NCBI RefSeq assembly: GCF_005239225.2
Contig: NC_133289.1
Span: 4,781,501-4,845,500, forward strand
DNA from: Populus alba
Taxonomy: Eukaryota; Streptophyta; Magnoliopsida; Malpighiales; Salicaceae
DNA: 64,000 bases
Reading direction: 5' to 3'
The stretch's first letter is position 1, and each line of letters begins with the position of its first letter. Below the pieces are notes generated by a model that had not been told where the DNA came from, did no database searches, and saw nothing but the letters and a program-made list of their open reading frames with translations. Shown here one piece after another: positions 10,976 to 23,500 of the stretch. Both the position numbers and the translations under genes were made by a program.

Positions 10976-11733
10976 AAATTAGACTTTGCAAGGTCACCCA
11001 GTGTATGCAAGTGAATAAGATTATTCATTTAAGAATATACCAATGAGTGTTAATTGGGTTTAAAAGATTTACAAGCAAAATATAAGTTTCTTGTTAGAAT
11101 TTTCAGGGATTTGATAGAAAGTTAATACTTCATTCATATTCATTACATGAGCATACATATATTCTTTATCAACATAATGGTATGTTTATTTATGTACATG
11201 TCCATCAAACATCCAGGAAGATCATTAGTTTATGACTCTACTTTATGATGCTTATGTAAATATTTAACATAAATAAAAGGGAATTAACGTGTTATGTAGT
11301 ATACTTTTGTGTAAACCTTGATGTAATTATAAAAGCTCAGCTTAACAATTAGTATTTTAATTATCTTGTAATTAACCCTTTTGAAACCTTTAGAAACACT
11401 TATTATGTTGTAAATATTTTCTTTGCATGTTAGTATTCCTTTTCTTTTAAATTTTATGATATGATGTTTGGACTATGTTCATATTTAACATACTCGTATA
11501 ATATATATATTGTGTGGAATTATGAGGTTTGATATAAGGTCCGGAATTATGGGACCTTGTAATGGCGGGTTGATTGAGTAAATTGATAGTTGTCGATAAC
11601 TTGGGATGTCCTAAATGCAAAGGAAGCTCTGCCGAATTTTTGAAAAAAAAATAAAACATTTACCCTCAAATAAAGAGGATATGTTGGAATTTTTTACATT
11701 AATAGAGTCGTATAGTCAGACTGTTACAGGGTG

Positions 11734-12189
11734 GCTCCTGTTGAAGTTCGGATTGTGGTGCGGTATGCGTGAAAGGCAAACGACAACATTTCATGCCAAT
11801 CCTTGTAGGTGACTATCATCTTCTAAATAATCTTCTTGACACTTTCATTAGCAACTTCTACCGAACCTTTCATCTTTGGCCTATATGGCGAGGAATTGGA
11901 ATGCTTAATTTTCCATTTAGCGCAGAGTTCCATTATCATCTTGCTATTTGAAGTTCTGGGCATTATTAATTATAATATTTTCTAGTAGACCATATCAACA
12001 TATCAAATCTCTTTCTATAAATTTCTTCACCACTTTTTTTTCCACGTCATCTCAACAAAGTTTCGTCAGATGATTTCTTATACAAAGTTTCCCCATCAAG
12101 ATAGAAATCCATTGCCAAACTCCTCAAAGTCTTCTTGTCGATTATGGATGCCCCCATGGGATATGTCTGGTTTTGGATGAAATTCTTGA
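11734..12189 (-). pseudogene. Tat-type integrase N-terminal and core relic
   Basis: The minus strand at about 11735-11930 reads SSPYRPKMKGSVEVANESVK, then KDWHEMLSFAFHAYRTTIRT and STGAT. These are the integrase core motifs around the catalytic Glu region of gypsy Tat elements. Further right, FYLDGETLYKKS fits the integrase N-terminal region. The HHCC zinc finger and the first catalytic Asp region are not found, and stops are frequent, so part was deleted. It is cut on both sides by solo LTR insertions. Confidence 0.8.
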
Positions 12190-14236
12190 TGTTGTAACCC
12201 ATTTTTGGGTCCCCACATATAAAATAATAAAATACAAAAAATTCAAAAAAATATATTAGAAAAAAATATAACAGTGAAAAAATGCCAGAGCGCCCTAAAA
12301 ATGCTCAAAAATTGATTGAGGATGTTCAAAAATATAAAAATTAATTTTTGACAGTATATCATTGACTGAGGAGAGCCCCGATGATAAAGAAAATTCAATT
12401 TGAGGAAGAAAAGTCCAAAATTAGAAGTTTATGGACTCAATTAAATTTTATTAAAGGTTTAATTGAATTTTTGGAGAGTTTAATTGCAAGAAAAATTGAT
12501 TTTTGAGTTAATTTGGGCTTTAATTGGAAGAAATTGAAGTTCTGGAGTCAAATTATAATTTTTGGAAGTTCATTTGGTCAAATCAGGGGCTTAATTGCAT
12601 AAATATTGAAGTTTAATGGCCAATTAGGGACTTAATTGAAGAAATCCGAGACCAAGGACTAAATTGTAAAACACGCGCAAATGGAGGGCCTAAATTTAAA
12701 TCTGACGCGTTCTGGAGCCAAAATCCATTTAAATGAAACGGCGTGTTTTGACCAAAACGGCGTCGTTTCATGCACTGTTTAAAAAAAAAAAAGAAAAGGA
12801 AAACGCAAAACGGTGTCGTTTTGAAACGACACCATCGTCTTCTTCCCTGGGCACGCAGAGAACAGGGGAGAAGAAGATTTTCTTTTCTCCTCTGTTTCGC
12901 ACCGAACTTCTTTCCCGGATTTGGCGCAATAAGACACCCACAATTCAGCCACTTGCATACTTTTGTCGGCCACTTGGATAGTGGGGGGGGCGACCAACAA
13001 TGGCTGCCCCACCATGACGTCCCCCCCTGTTTTTGTCTATAAAAACAGGGGAAGGGGACCGAAAAGAAAAAAAAACAGAGAGAACATAAGGGAGAAGGGG
13101 GAGAAGAGGAGAAGAAAAGAGAGAGAAGGGAATAGAGTAAAAAACCTAAAAGAAGAAGAAGAAGGAGCAGGAGAGAAGAAAATGAAAAAAAAAAAACAGA
13201 GGAGAGAGAGAGGGAAAATACAGAGCCACCGCCGGCCACCCCACTGTCAGCGCCGCTTCCTGTCGCCACCAGCAGCTCTGCCAACGACGACAGCCACCAC
13301 AGGTCAGCCTTTCTCTCCTTCTTCTTTCTCCTGCTTCTTCTCCGTTGCTAGCCTCCACTGTTCACGTAGCATGTGAACAGTGGAAGGCACTGTTCACATG
13401 GGCTGGGCTGAGCCAGCCCATGCATTTGGGCCGGGTTCGGCCCAGCCCATGTATTTGGGCCTGACCCGGCCCATTTCAAAGAAAAAAATTAAAAAAATTG
13501 TTTCAGCATCTTATAATTTTTCCGCGTTGTTTTTATATTATTTTTATTAATATCGGGCAATATGTTTATGTCGTAAAAATAAAAAAATATAATATTTAAA
13601 TACCCAGTTTTTCATCCAAAACTTCCAAAAATACAAAAAGGTGTTTTTGTGCATATGGCCAAGTGTCTCAAAGTTAAAAATCATATTGTATTTTTCATAC
13701 AACAAAAAACAATGTTTTAGCATGCATTTTGGCTTTAATAACCAGTTTATTAAAGTCAAGAGAATATTGGCCAAAATTTCAAAAAAAAACAACAAAAAAT
13801 TTTATTTTGTTTGTCTCTTAGTATCTGGGGTATGACATTATACGTAATGCATATTCTGGATATTTAATTCTTTTTCGGATAATAGAACCTGGGGTATGAC
13901 ATTACATGTAATGCGTATTCCAAACAAAAATAAAAATAAAAAAAACCCACAAACACGACCTTAGATTTTATCAGACATTAAAATAATGCAGCCTACCTTA
14001 GGTAGGGCGTAGTTGGGGTGCTAATACCTTCCCTTTACGCAACCAGTCTCCGTACTCGATCTCTGAAGACCAGTTAAGGTTCCTATTAACCAGAATACTA
14101 GGTGGCGACTCCCAGTCCATATTTTCATATGTAGAGACAAGAATTCCTTGTCTCTCCCTATTTTCCAGGAATAAATATTCCAGTTTTGTTATTCCTTGAG
14201 GGTGGACGATCGTCGCGCCGCCGCACACGTGCGACA
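12190..14236 (+). mobile_element. 2.05-kb solo LTR, Tat type (TSD CTTGA)
   Basis: Begins TGTTGTAACCC and ends CACGTGCGACA, flanked by CTTGA at 12185-12189 and 14237-14241. Near its right end, in reverse, it carries the family block shared with the other Tat LTRs here (taccttaggtagggcgta, aggtggcgactccca). It lies in the opposite orientation to the host element and separates RNase H from integrase. Internal frames such as 12613-13284 have no homology signature and are LTR sequence. Confidence 0.85.
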
Positions 14237-14284
14237 CTTGATATCATAGTACTAAGGGTTTCCATCTATTTTCCTTTCGACTGA

Positions 14285-16010
14285 TTAATAATGAGCTGAG
14301 TTATTTCTTATATCAATGTGTATTGGCTGTACCTTGTGCCCAAAGTTTAATTTAGGCATAGAAGCTGGCGTGACCAAAACATTATAATGGTTTCCTTCCC
14401 TTCCTAAATGGGTGAACTTTATTTCCTCAAATTCTCTAGCCAAATTAGACAGGTATTCTTGGTAAGGTCTCAACTTCTCATCCGTGGTTTGCCCTTTTCC
14501 TTTCACTTGGCAAATATTCAAAATTGAGTCTCCAATACACATTTATCTTTCTGATGTTTAGCTCCAATGTAACCTCTAAAATCAAGAATGCAAGCTTCAT
14601 ACTTAGTTGTGTTGTTAGTGCACCCAAATTGCGACTAAAAACCGGATACTGTTTCTTATTACGAAATATTAGCACTGCCCCCACTCTATTACCACAACAC
14701 CATCAAAGTACATAATCCACCAATCTGATTTCCCTTCCTCGACTGAAGGCATATCTTTATCAGAAAAATCAAATTTTAACGGCTCATAATCTTTCCACAG
14801 CTAGGTGATAGGCGATGACATTCATGGCTTTCCTTGTCATATATACTATGTCGTACTCAACTAGTAGAACTTGTCATTTTACAATTCAGCTTGATAGATA
14901 GGGGTGGTTTCAGTAGGTACTGCTTGATTTTCATTAAAGCTTCTTCACACTTTTATTCCAAATTCCAAGATTTTTCTTCCTTAACAATTGAAGATGAGGT
15001 CATAAGTCGTGGATAATTGGAATATAAACCGAGCAATGTAATTCAACCTTCCCAAGAAACTCCTTACATCCTTTCTCAGTCTTGGGAGTTGGCATAGATT
15101 GAATAACCTTTACTTAACCAAGGTCCACTTCTATCCCAACAACTTCCTAGATTTCGCCTCTGAATGAACACCTTGCATGGTTAAGCCTCAACTTTGTACT
15201 TAGTTTTTTCAAATAATTCCATCAATATTTAGACATGATTCTCTCCCTCTTTAGATCATGTCATCCACGTATACTTTAATCTCTTTTTGCATCATGTTGT
15301 GAAATAGGGTCATAATGGCCCTTTGGTAGGTGCCCCCAGCATTCTTTAACCTAAATATCATTACTTTGTAGCAAAAGGTAGGGTTCCATATGGTGTTACA
15401 AAGGTTGTCTTTTCCTTATCCTATTGTGCCATTTTCATCTGTTTCTAGCCCGAAAATCCATCCATAAAGTAATATGGATCGACCAACACATCTATGTGTG
15501 GTAGAGGAAAATTATCCTTAGAGCTAGCCCGGTTTAAGTCCCTAAAGTCCCAACATTGATTTTATCTTTCTTGTTTTTGGGCATGACAACCATGTTGGAC
15601 AGCCATTGTGGATACTTGACTATGTTTAGAAAATTAGCGTTCTACTGCTTTTCAATTTCTACCTTTATTCGGATTGGTCCTTCTCAACCTTTGCCTAACC
15701 GATTTGCATCCTTCCACTAGTGGTACCCTATACAAACCAGACATATCCTTGTAGGACCAAGCAAAAACATCTACAAAATCTTGAAGTTGTGCAATCAACT
15801 CTTCTCTTTCTTTAAGGGTGATCAAAGTCCGTATCTTTAACTCTTCTTGATTTCTTCATCGCCCACATATATGGTTTTGAAGCTCCTCTCTAGCGGGTTT
15901 CTAAGGTTGTTCATGTTATTAATTTTTTGAATCCCTTAAAGTTATTTTCCTACCATTCTACCTCTTCTACTACTAATATGTATTCTTTAAAGTCCGGCCA
16001 TTCATTTTCA
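14285..16010 (-). pseudogene. Tat/gypsy pol relic: reverse transcriptase and RNase H
   Basis: Read from the right on the minus strand with many frameshifts and stops. About 15735-15800: FVDVFAWSYKDMSGL (start of RT). About 15490: PLPHIDVLVDPYYFMDGFSG. About 15260-15400: TTFVTPYGTLPF, LKNAGGTYQRAIMTLFH and VYVDDMI, the catalytic Y/VxDD box. RNase H follows at 14285-14700: GAVLIFRNKKQYPV and DEKLRPYQEYL. The order and motifs identify a Ty3/gypsy Tat-lineage polyprotein that is no longer translatable. Confidence 0.85.
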
Positions 16011-16786
16011 GTGTAAAGTGCAGGTGTAGTTATGGAAGATTCGTTTTGAAAAGGAAAGTGATGTGTAAAAACACCACGATGAACTTTTGAAAATATATGA
16101 TCTCATTAAAGGAAAAGGTTTGGCTAAAAAAAAAATCCCATTAATATTTGGAACCTCGATTTAAAAAGTTGAAAAAGGCAAACAACACAATATCATGATC
16201 AAACAAACATTGTTGATTAAATTTTGAACACCAATGGAGCTTCTTGGGTCTCCCAATTCTGGAACATCTCTCCCTTGGCTAGCTTTTGAATGAAGGTCTT
16301 GAGATTCAAGATGCTTTGAGCTTAGGCTTGTTTGGATGCAAAAAGATATTATGAAGCATACATCCTAAAGATAGCTAGGTTCTAGTTCCTTTCTGTGAGA
16401 CATTGGGTAGGTTTATTACTTGGTCTCTAAAAGAGGGTCTCTTGTTGTCCTAGTGATCACCCTCGTAAAGGCAATATGGGGGTTCAGCATATAGTAGGAT
16501 GGCACTTGTACTAATCACTATCAGTCTAAACACTCAGCAAAGAGTTGGGGTTTACACAAACTTAAACCTTGACTCAAGTCATAAGGCAAGCTGTTAGTCC
16601 CCCACTTAACTTAAAATTTAATGTGTGTGCCCTCAAAAAGATAATAATAATAAAGTGATGCATGATCATACCATGTATGTCAAAATGTAAAGATGCATGC
16701 TAAAGCTTTTAAACAAAGTATCATTCATAATAATAAAACAACAACACATAGCATAATAAAAAAACAATTACCAAGCTTAGTCCAAG
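16011..16786. other. Residual 5' internal region of the 15.4-kb element
   Basis: Lies between the RT relic and the PBS. No gag motif was found, so gag has probably been deleted. No other gene seen. Confidence 0.5.
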
Positions 16787-16806
16787 GGTCCCTAGTGGAG
16801 TCGCCA
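16787..16806 (-). other. Primer-binding site of the 15.4-kb element
   Basis: On the minus strand TGGCGACTCCACTAGGG starts 3 nt after the 5' LTR terminus (…GCGACA). The leading TGG pairs with a tRNA 3' CCA. Tat/Ogre elements are reported to use tRNA-Arg; the exact tRNA was not checked. The 10-kb element at 34037 has the same site with one base different. Confidence 0.7.
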
Positions 16807-16809
16807 TTC

Positions 16810-17711
16810 TGTCGCACGTAAAAATCCCCGCGGCATCCGATGGCGATTTTTTCGTTTGTTTTGCTGATTTGGTTCTTTGGAGTCGCCACCTAGTATTTTG
16901 GTCACTAGGAACCCTAACCAGTCTTTCAGAGATTCTAAGGCAAGGGACTGGTTGTGTAAAGGGAAGGTATTAACACCCTTAGTACGCCCTACCTAAGGTA
17001 AGTTGCTTGGTGTTTGGTTTGCTCTATAATTGCTATGGTGTTGGTGTTTTCTAATCCCATCAATTTTCCTAGGTTTGATTCAAATAAAATTTATTTGGAT
17101 AGAAATCCAAGGAGATTCCATGTGCTTTGAAAGCTCATTTTTCCCTTAGTATTTCAAGAGTTTTGCGACTCGTAAATCACGAGGAAGGGAAAAAAAATAG
17201 AAATCTAAGGAAATTCAAGGCCCTTTAAAAGCTTATTTTTGCCTTAGTGTTTCATACTCTCACGGCTCGTAAACCGTGGAGTAAAATTGAAATATCCTCG
17301 ATTATAATCAAGGCTTCTTTCAAGGATGTTTGATGACTTATTATTCCTAGAAAATTATTTTGGATATTTACCACTTAGGGTTTCTTTATCCAAATATTAA
17401 CAGTGAATAATAACAAATTATTCCCAATAATATTTTGAATATTCATCCCTTTGGGATTTCTTTATCCAAACATTAATGGTAAATAATAAATGAATTCCCC
17501 CAAAATAAGATTTTTGTATTTTTTAGAATATTGGCTAATACCCTTTAGAGTTTTACAAACATGTTGTAAAATCCAGAAATGCAAGAAAATAATTTATTTG
17601 TTGTGTTTAAGAAATCCATGCGAAAACATATTTTTTTAAAGTTCAAATGTTTGTTTTTCTTTTAAGATATTAAAAAAAACATGTTAGGGTATTGGCCGTA
17701 TGCAACACACA

Positions 17712-17750
<39 letters not shown>

Positions 17751-19528
17751 TTCTCAAAAACAAAAAAAAACAAACATCACATTTAATTGCAATTAAAGAC
17801 AACAAACTACATTTATATTATCAAAATTTGCAAGAAAAACTGAACAGTCCTAAAAATCAAGGAGGGCCCTCGATGCCAAACACAAACTTTTTTCTTTTCT
17901 GCCAGCAGGAGACCCGCACGAACAATTACTGTTACTGGTGAATTAAAAATTCATATTGCACAGTAACATGCACAGTAACAGGGTGAATTGAATTCATGCA
18001 TGCATGCATGAGGACGAGAAGAGCTTACCTGGTGCAGGGACGAAGCTGGTGCTCGGAGATGAAGCTGGTGGATGGCGCTGCAGCTTCTGCACATGACCGG
18101 TTATCACTGATTCTGGAGACAATGACGAACGCTGGTAAAGCTGGTGTTGCTCTCCGTCTTCTTCTAGCCAATGCTCTCTCTGGAGACGGCGAAGACGATG
18201 ATGAAGGTGTGATGTGCTGGTGGAATGGACGTTATTCCCTCTGTTTTTCTTACTCTTTCTCTGTTTGCCTGTGGGCTGCCTCTCTCTCTCGTTGCTCTTC
18301 CTCCCTCTCCTTCTGTCCCTTTTTCGTTTCACTGCCCTCTCTCCCCTGTTCTGCTTTCCGTGCTCTCCTTATCTGTACTGTGCTCGTCCATTTTCCTTCT
18401 ATCTCTGCTGGTTCCTTTTATATATGTTAGTGCTGAGGACGAATGTCTACAACTGTGGCTGAGAAGAAACAAACTGCTGTCTGCTGGCTTGCATGTTCTC
18501 CCGGTTGCGGGAGTTGTTGATAACGTTGCCGCTAATCTTGACTGCAACTAACGCTTGGGATGGAGCTCATCGTTGGAGGAAACGCTATTGATGGCTGAGA
18601 ATGGAGAGATGAACCGTGGGAAAGAATCTGGTGGTGATGGGGAGAAGCCAAAAGTGTGTGGGGATGAAGGGAAGATGGAAGGGCAGAGGGGCTGGTGTGC
18701 TCTTTGGTCAGCTGAGGGGAAAAAAGAAAACGAAGGGAAAAGGCTGGAATCGGCTAATTCAGGTGAGGGAGAAGAAGATCTTTGCTGGTCTTCAATTTTG
18801 GCGTCAGAGAGAGAAGAGACGGTGAGTTGGTGTCTTTTGAAGAAGAGAGGATCAGCGGCTGCCTTTAATTTGTTGGCTGGGAGAGGGGGAAGGGAGGCTG
18901 GTCCGGCAGCTTCTTTTTTTCAAGCCAGGTGGGCAGCCGGCTGGCTTAAAAGAAATGAGTTAAGGGTTTTGTGGTTATTCTAATTTTTTCGTCGTAAAAT
19001 TGCTCCCTTGTAAATTTTATCTCCGAATCAATTTTTCTCCCCCCTTTTATTATGATTGAGGTTCACATGTATAGAAAATCCCTATGTATACTATTCAAGG
19101 AAATATTGCAATAATTATTTCACAGATTGTCTTCTATAACCAGCACTAACAAATCTCATATATGTGATATTTTATATTGCATTGATTATTTTCCATAACC
19201 AGCACGAATCAAATCATATATCTATGGTATTTTATACTGCAATAATTATTTTTCATAACCAGTACGAATTCAATCATATATCTATGATATTTTATATTGT
19301 AGTGATTATTTTTCATAAGCAGCACAAATCAAACCAAATTATTTATAATTTATTAATTACCTCCTTGACATATTGCTTCCTTAGCCCTGATGCTATATGT
19401 TGTCTCCACATGTAAACACTTATATTTATTATTATTATTATTATTTTTTTCATTTTTTTCATTTTTTTTTTATATATATATTTTTTTAAAAAATCAAAAC
19501 ATGGGTCAAAAATATTTGAGTAGCAACA
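16810..19528 (-). repeat. 5' LTR of the 15.4-kb element
   Basis: Starts TGTCGCACG and ends GAGTAGCAACA, matching 4119-6851 over its length. Followed by the TSD AACCC at 19529-19533. Internal open frames (17996-18430, 18555-18983) are the same chance frames as in the other LTR. Confidence 0.85.
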
Positions 19529-19533
19529 AACCC

Positions 19534-20581
19534 AATAATGAGTAATCTATTTGGCCTTTCAATGTAATATTTTTAAATAATTGCCCTTCCTCAAACAAAG
19601 TTATAATGTTGTAAATTATGATGGTATTTAAATGTGTATTAATGATTATTTTTTAAAATATTTTTTATTTAAAAATATATTATAATAAATATATATTTTT
19701 TATATTAGCATATCAAAAATAATATGAAAATACCAAAAATACTTTCTTTCTTTATTGTTTCTCATAAAATGCTCCTTATATAAACCTTATAATGTGCATA
19801 TCTTTAATTATTTTTCTGAAAAATTGGATTTCAATAAATATCTTCCCTTATATTATATAATAGTAATAGTAATAACAACAACTTTAACATATTTGACATT
19901 CACTATTTTAAAACATAGTTATTATGGATTGCGTTGTTTATTTTGAACAATGATTCTTTTCCATCATCAAAATTTTAATACTTTCAATTTCATCATTGCC
20001 ATATTATTTTCTGTTTACATTTCTTTTAATTTGCAGTATCAAGCATGTTTTGAGTTTTGAGAGGAACTTAATGATGAATTAGTCAATTGGGGCTGAAAAT
20101 TAAAATTGAAAGAACAAGGACCATATTTAACAAAAAAAACTTTATTCTACCTAATTTGAAGTACATACAAATCATTTCAAAGCTTCAGTCCAACTAACAA
20201 TTCCAGAGCATTCACACAAAATAAATTCCAGAGCTACCATGTTCCAGTTGACATTTCCTCGAATTATAACACGAGGTAAATGAAAACTTTACCATTTTCT
20301 GCCTTATTCAACATATACTCCTACAAATAAACTACACTGAGTTTCATGCCTTGGGTTTGTCTTAGGTAATATCCATTACTCGTTCTTACGATTTGAAGGA
20401 AGATATATGAGAAAGAACTTGCTGAATGCTGAAAGCAAAATTGTGAAGAAATGATTTTCTTCATTACATTGCTATAAAGAACACAGCTTTTCAGACATTA
20501 TTTATACTACTGAGATGAGATGAGATTGACCATCTAAATCTTCCCTTTGAAATATAGAAACAATGCAAAGTTGAGATTTAT
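19534..20581. other. Intergenic, 3' flank of gene A
   Basis: AT-rich sequence. The part next to 20581 should hold the 3' UTR and polyadenylation region of the minus-strand receptor gene. No other gene recognised. Confidence 0.5.
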
Positions 20582-23500
20582 TTATACCAAAGGCTTCCAA
20601 ACTCTGATTCCGAATGGCTTAAGAATATTGTCCGCAACAAAGTAGTAGCAAGTGTTGATGCTCTTCTCAATGAAATAAAACCATGCTCGCCGCCAGTCTG
20701 GGTTTATGTACAAAACTACAGCTATTCCCAACAGCACCATGATGTACGTCACAACAAAGCTCACACAGAAAACTTGTGCATCAATGAAGACGCTACTCTC
20801 TGCTTTCTCATCAGTAGAAGGCCCAGGTGGTGGTGGTGATACTTTTTTGGTGCAACTGTTAAGCAGTGGTGGTCCACAAAGTAAGGGATTTCCCTCGTAG
20901 CTGCTCTTATCGAATGTTGAGAATTGTGCAACCATCTTAGGAGTCTTACCAGACAGGTTATTGTTGGCTACACTAAAATAGGCAAGAGAATGCAATTGTA
21001 CAAGTTGAGGAGGGATTTCCCCATTCAAGCTGTTATTGGAAAGGTCCAAGCTCTCAACTTCACTCAAATTTGAAAGAGATTGTGGGATTGGGCCTATTAA
21101 ATGATTGTTGGACAGGTTCAATACATGAATGTGGTTGAGATTCCCAATTTCAGGAGGAATTGCACCTGATAAATTGTTGTAGGAGAGATCCAATCCGGTC
21201 ATGTAGTTCAAAATACTTGGCGGATAAGAAATAGACAGACTCTTTGTTGCAATAACCAATGGTTCTCGAAGATCAAACTCATAAGGATATTCATCGAGTA
21301 GGATGAACCAAATACTGCTTTTAAATCTTAGGCAAGGTAGAATATGACCAGAAAAATTATTATGAGAAAGATCAATGAAGCTTAATTCGTTCAACTCGCA
21401 CAATTGCGTGGGTATACTGCCATTAAGATTATTATAACCCAAGAGTAGAAAGCTTAGTTGGGAAAACTCAACAATCCATTTTGGAATGCTACCAGTCAAA
21501 TGATTATGGCTAAGATCCAACGTTATTAGCTCAAAGGATTTCTGAAATGCATGTTCTAGGGATCCTTGTAGCATATTTCGTGATAAATAAACATGCAAGA
21601 GGTTTGAAGAGTTAAAGAAAGATGGTAAGGTTCCAGAGATGTTGTTATTTGAGAGGTCCAAAACTTGAAGATACAACAGAAAGTCAAATATTGAAGAGGG
21701 AACGCGACCACTGAAGTGGTTATCAGACATGGATAAAAATGTTAAACTTGGAAAATATGATCCTATTTCTCTAGGAATGTGGCTTTCGAAGTTATTGTTA
21801 GAAATATCTAATTCAGACAAATGCTGATGAGGATGAATTGGCAATTGAAAAGTCCCTGAAAGAGAATTGTTGACCAAATGGAGATAATTTAGGTTTGTGT
21901 TGTTCTCTAACAACCAAAAAGGAAACCCTCCCCTCAATTTCAGGTTAGAAAAATCAATTTCTTGGAGGCTGTATTGATGGAGGAGGAATTTGGGAAAGGA
22001 AAATGCTCCACCATATACATTGCCAGATAAATCAAGATGCTTTAATTGGAACTTTGGGGCCAAATTATGCTCCTCTAATTCTTCAACATATATTTCGTTA
22101 TTGCTACCATCGAAATCCTTGAGTTGTGAATGGTTGAGAAATGAGCTCAATGAGACGGGGATCTGAAAGTGGTTGTCTGAAAGTGATAACCATCGGATGG
22201 ATGTGAGACTTGTAAGAGGAGAGAAGGAAATGTCTCCAATAAAGTTATTGTAAGACAAATCTAATTGTTGAAGGGATGTCAAATTTGCCAAACACCAAGG
22301 CAAAGCACTGAGATCATTCCTGCTGATATCTAGATTTTGGAGATGCTTTAACTGACATAGGCCTGAGAATTTATTGATTCATAAAAAATTTAGTTAGAGA
22401 AGAAGCAGAACGCCTAAGGAGGGGAAAGGTGGTCAGACTTACCTTGGGCTTTAGGGATGGAGCCATTGAGTCGACAACCATTAAAGCTTAAGCTCTTTAG
22501 AGTAGTGATCTTCCCGACTGTTTGCAGAAAGCTATTATCGACAATGGAGGAACTCAAATCCAACTCTTCTAAATTCTTGAGAGAAGCCAAGTCTACAATA
22601 ATCAAACCCACAAGAAATTATGCTCGGTATTCAAGAGCTGGATAATGATAAGGAAACAAGATGATGAAACCAACAAGAAGCTCCATTATAATGTCCCCGC
22701 TAGAATCAATTAAATTGCTATAACTAGGAAAATATGATTTAAAGCACGTCTACAAAGAAAAAAAGAGCAATTAACAGATATTCAGGATCGCTTTTAGGCA
22801 TCAATACCACAAATTACCTTTATCTAATGCTGTTCCGAAACTTCCTTCAAGATTATTCCCAGCCAAAGAAAGGGTCCTAAGGTTTGGGAATTTCGTCAAT
22901 GATTGCAGTAATGTAAATGGAAGAGCTCTTCCATTTGAGGTGTTATTTGATAATGAAATGAAGCTTACATTTCCAAAACCTCTAGTATCTGCAGGGGACA
23001 GAAGAAGTAAAACAAGTTTTAAAACCTTCTGAGCTTTTATTCTAGAGCAAAATCATCCTCGAAAATGCAATCCAATTAATGAGATTTTAGGTTGATTATG
23101 AGGTAAAGCTACCATCAATAAGTGTGGAAAGCAATCCATACCTTTGGATAACACAAATTTGTCAATCTTGTTTCCCTCTAGATCCACTACCTCTAAGTTG
23201 ATCAAAGCATCCAGCTCTAGGTTGTCGAAAAACAGAAATTTAATATTACATCACAACAAAAATCACATATTGGTTTCTAGGAATCGAAAAAGGTGAGGTT
23301 ACCAGTCACATTGAATGATCCTTTCAGTTGGTTGTACGCTATACCCAGGAATTTGAGAGATGAAAGACCCTTGAGGGATGATAGCTCTAGGTTGTCGAAA
23401 AACAGAAATTTAATATTACGTCACAGCAAAAATCACAGATTGGTTTCTAGGAATAAAAAAAGGTGAGGTTACCAGTCACATTGAATGATCCTTTCAGTTG

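Larger units (their letters stand above)
8934..11728. mobile_element. 2.8-kb solo LTR-like insertion inside integrase (TSD GGGTG)
   Basis: Termini are TGTAAACC and CTGTTACA, flanked by GGGTG at 8929-8933 and 11729-11733. Removing it, plus one TSD copy, restores the integrase motif. No gag or pol is seen inside, so it reads as a long solo LTR or a non-autonomous element. The TGTAA... terminus resembles Tekay/Del-type chromovirus LTRs, which is an inference. It holds microsatellites and two tandem arrays. Confidence 0.8.
4119..19528 (-). mobile_element. Ty3/gypsy Tat/Ogre-like LTR retrotransposon, 15.4 kb, decayed and nested
   Basis: The outer limits are set by TG...CA termini and the 5-bp TSD AACCC (4114-4118 and 19529-19533). 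Both LTRs (4119-6851 and 16810-19528) are about 2.7 kb and very similar. The primer-binding site lies next to the right LTR, so the element reads right to left. Order along the element: 5' LTR, PBS, decayed RT, RNase H, a solo-LTR insertion, integrase N/core, a second solo-LTR insertion, integrase C-terminus, 3' region, tandem repeats, 3' LTR. No gag was recognised. The pol frames are full of stops and shifts. Confidence 0.85.

Noticed and set aside
12613..13376. Frames up to 223 aa in 12613-13376
   Set aside because: They lie within the solo LTR at 12190-14236, have skewed composition and overlap on both strands.
20706..20900. Frames on the strand opposite gene A and gene C (for example 20706-20900, 61945-62172)
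   Set aside because: Antisense shadows of well-supported LRR coding exons.
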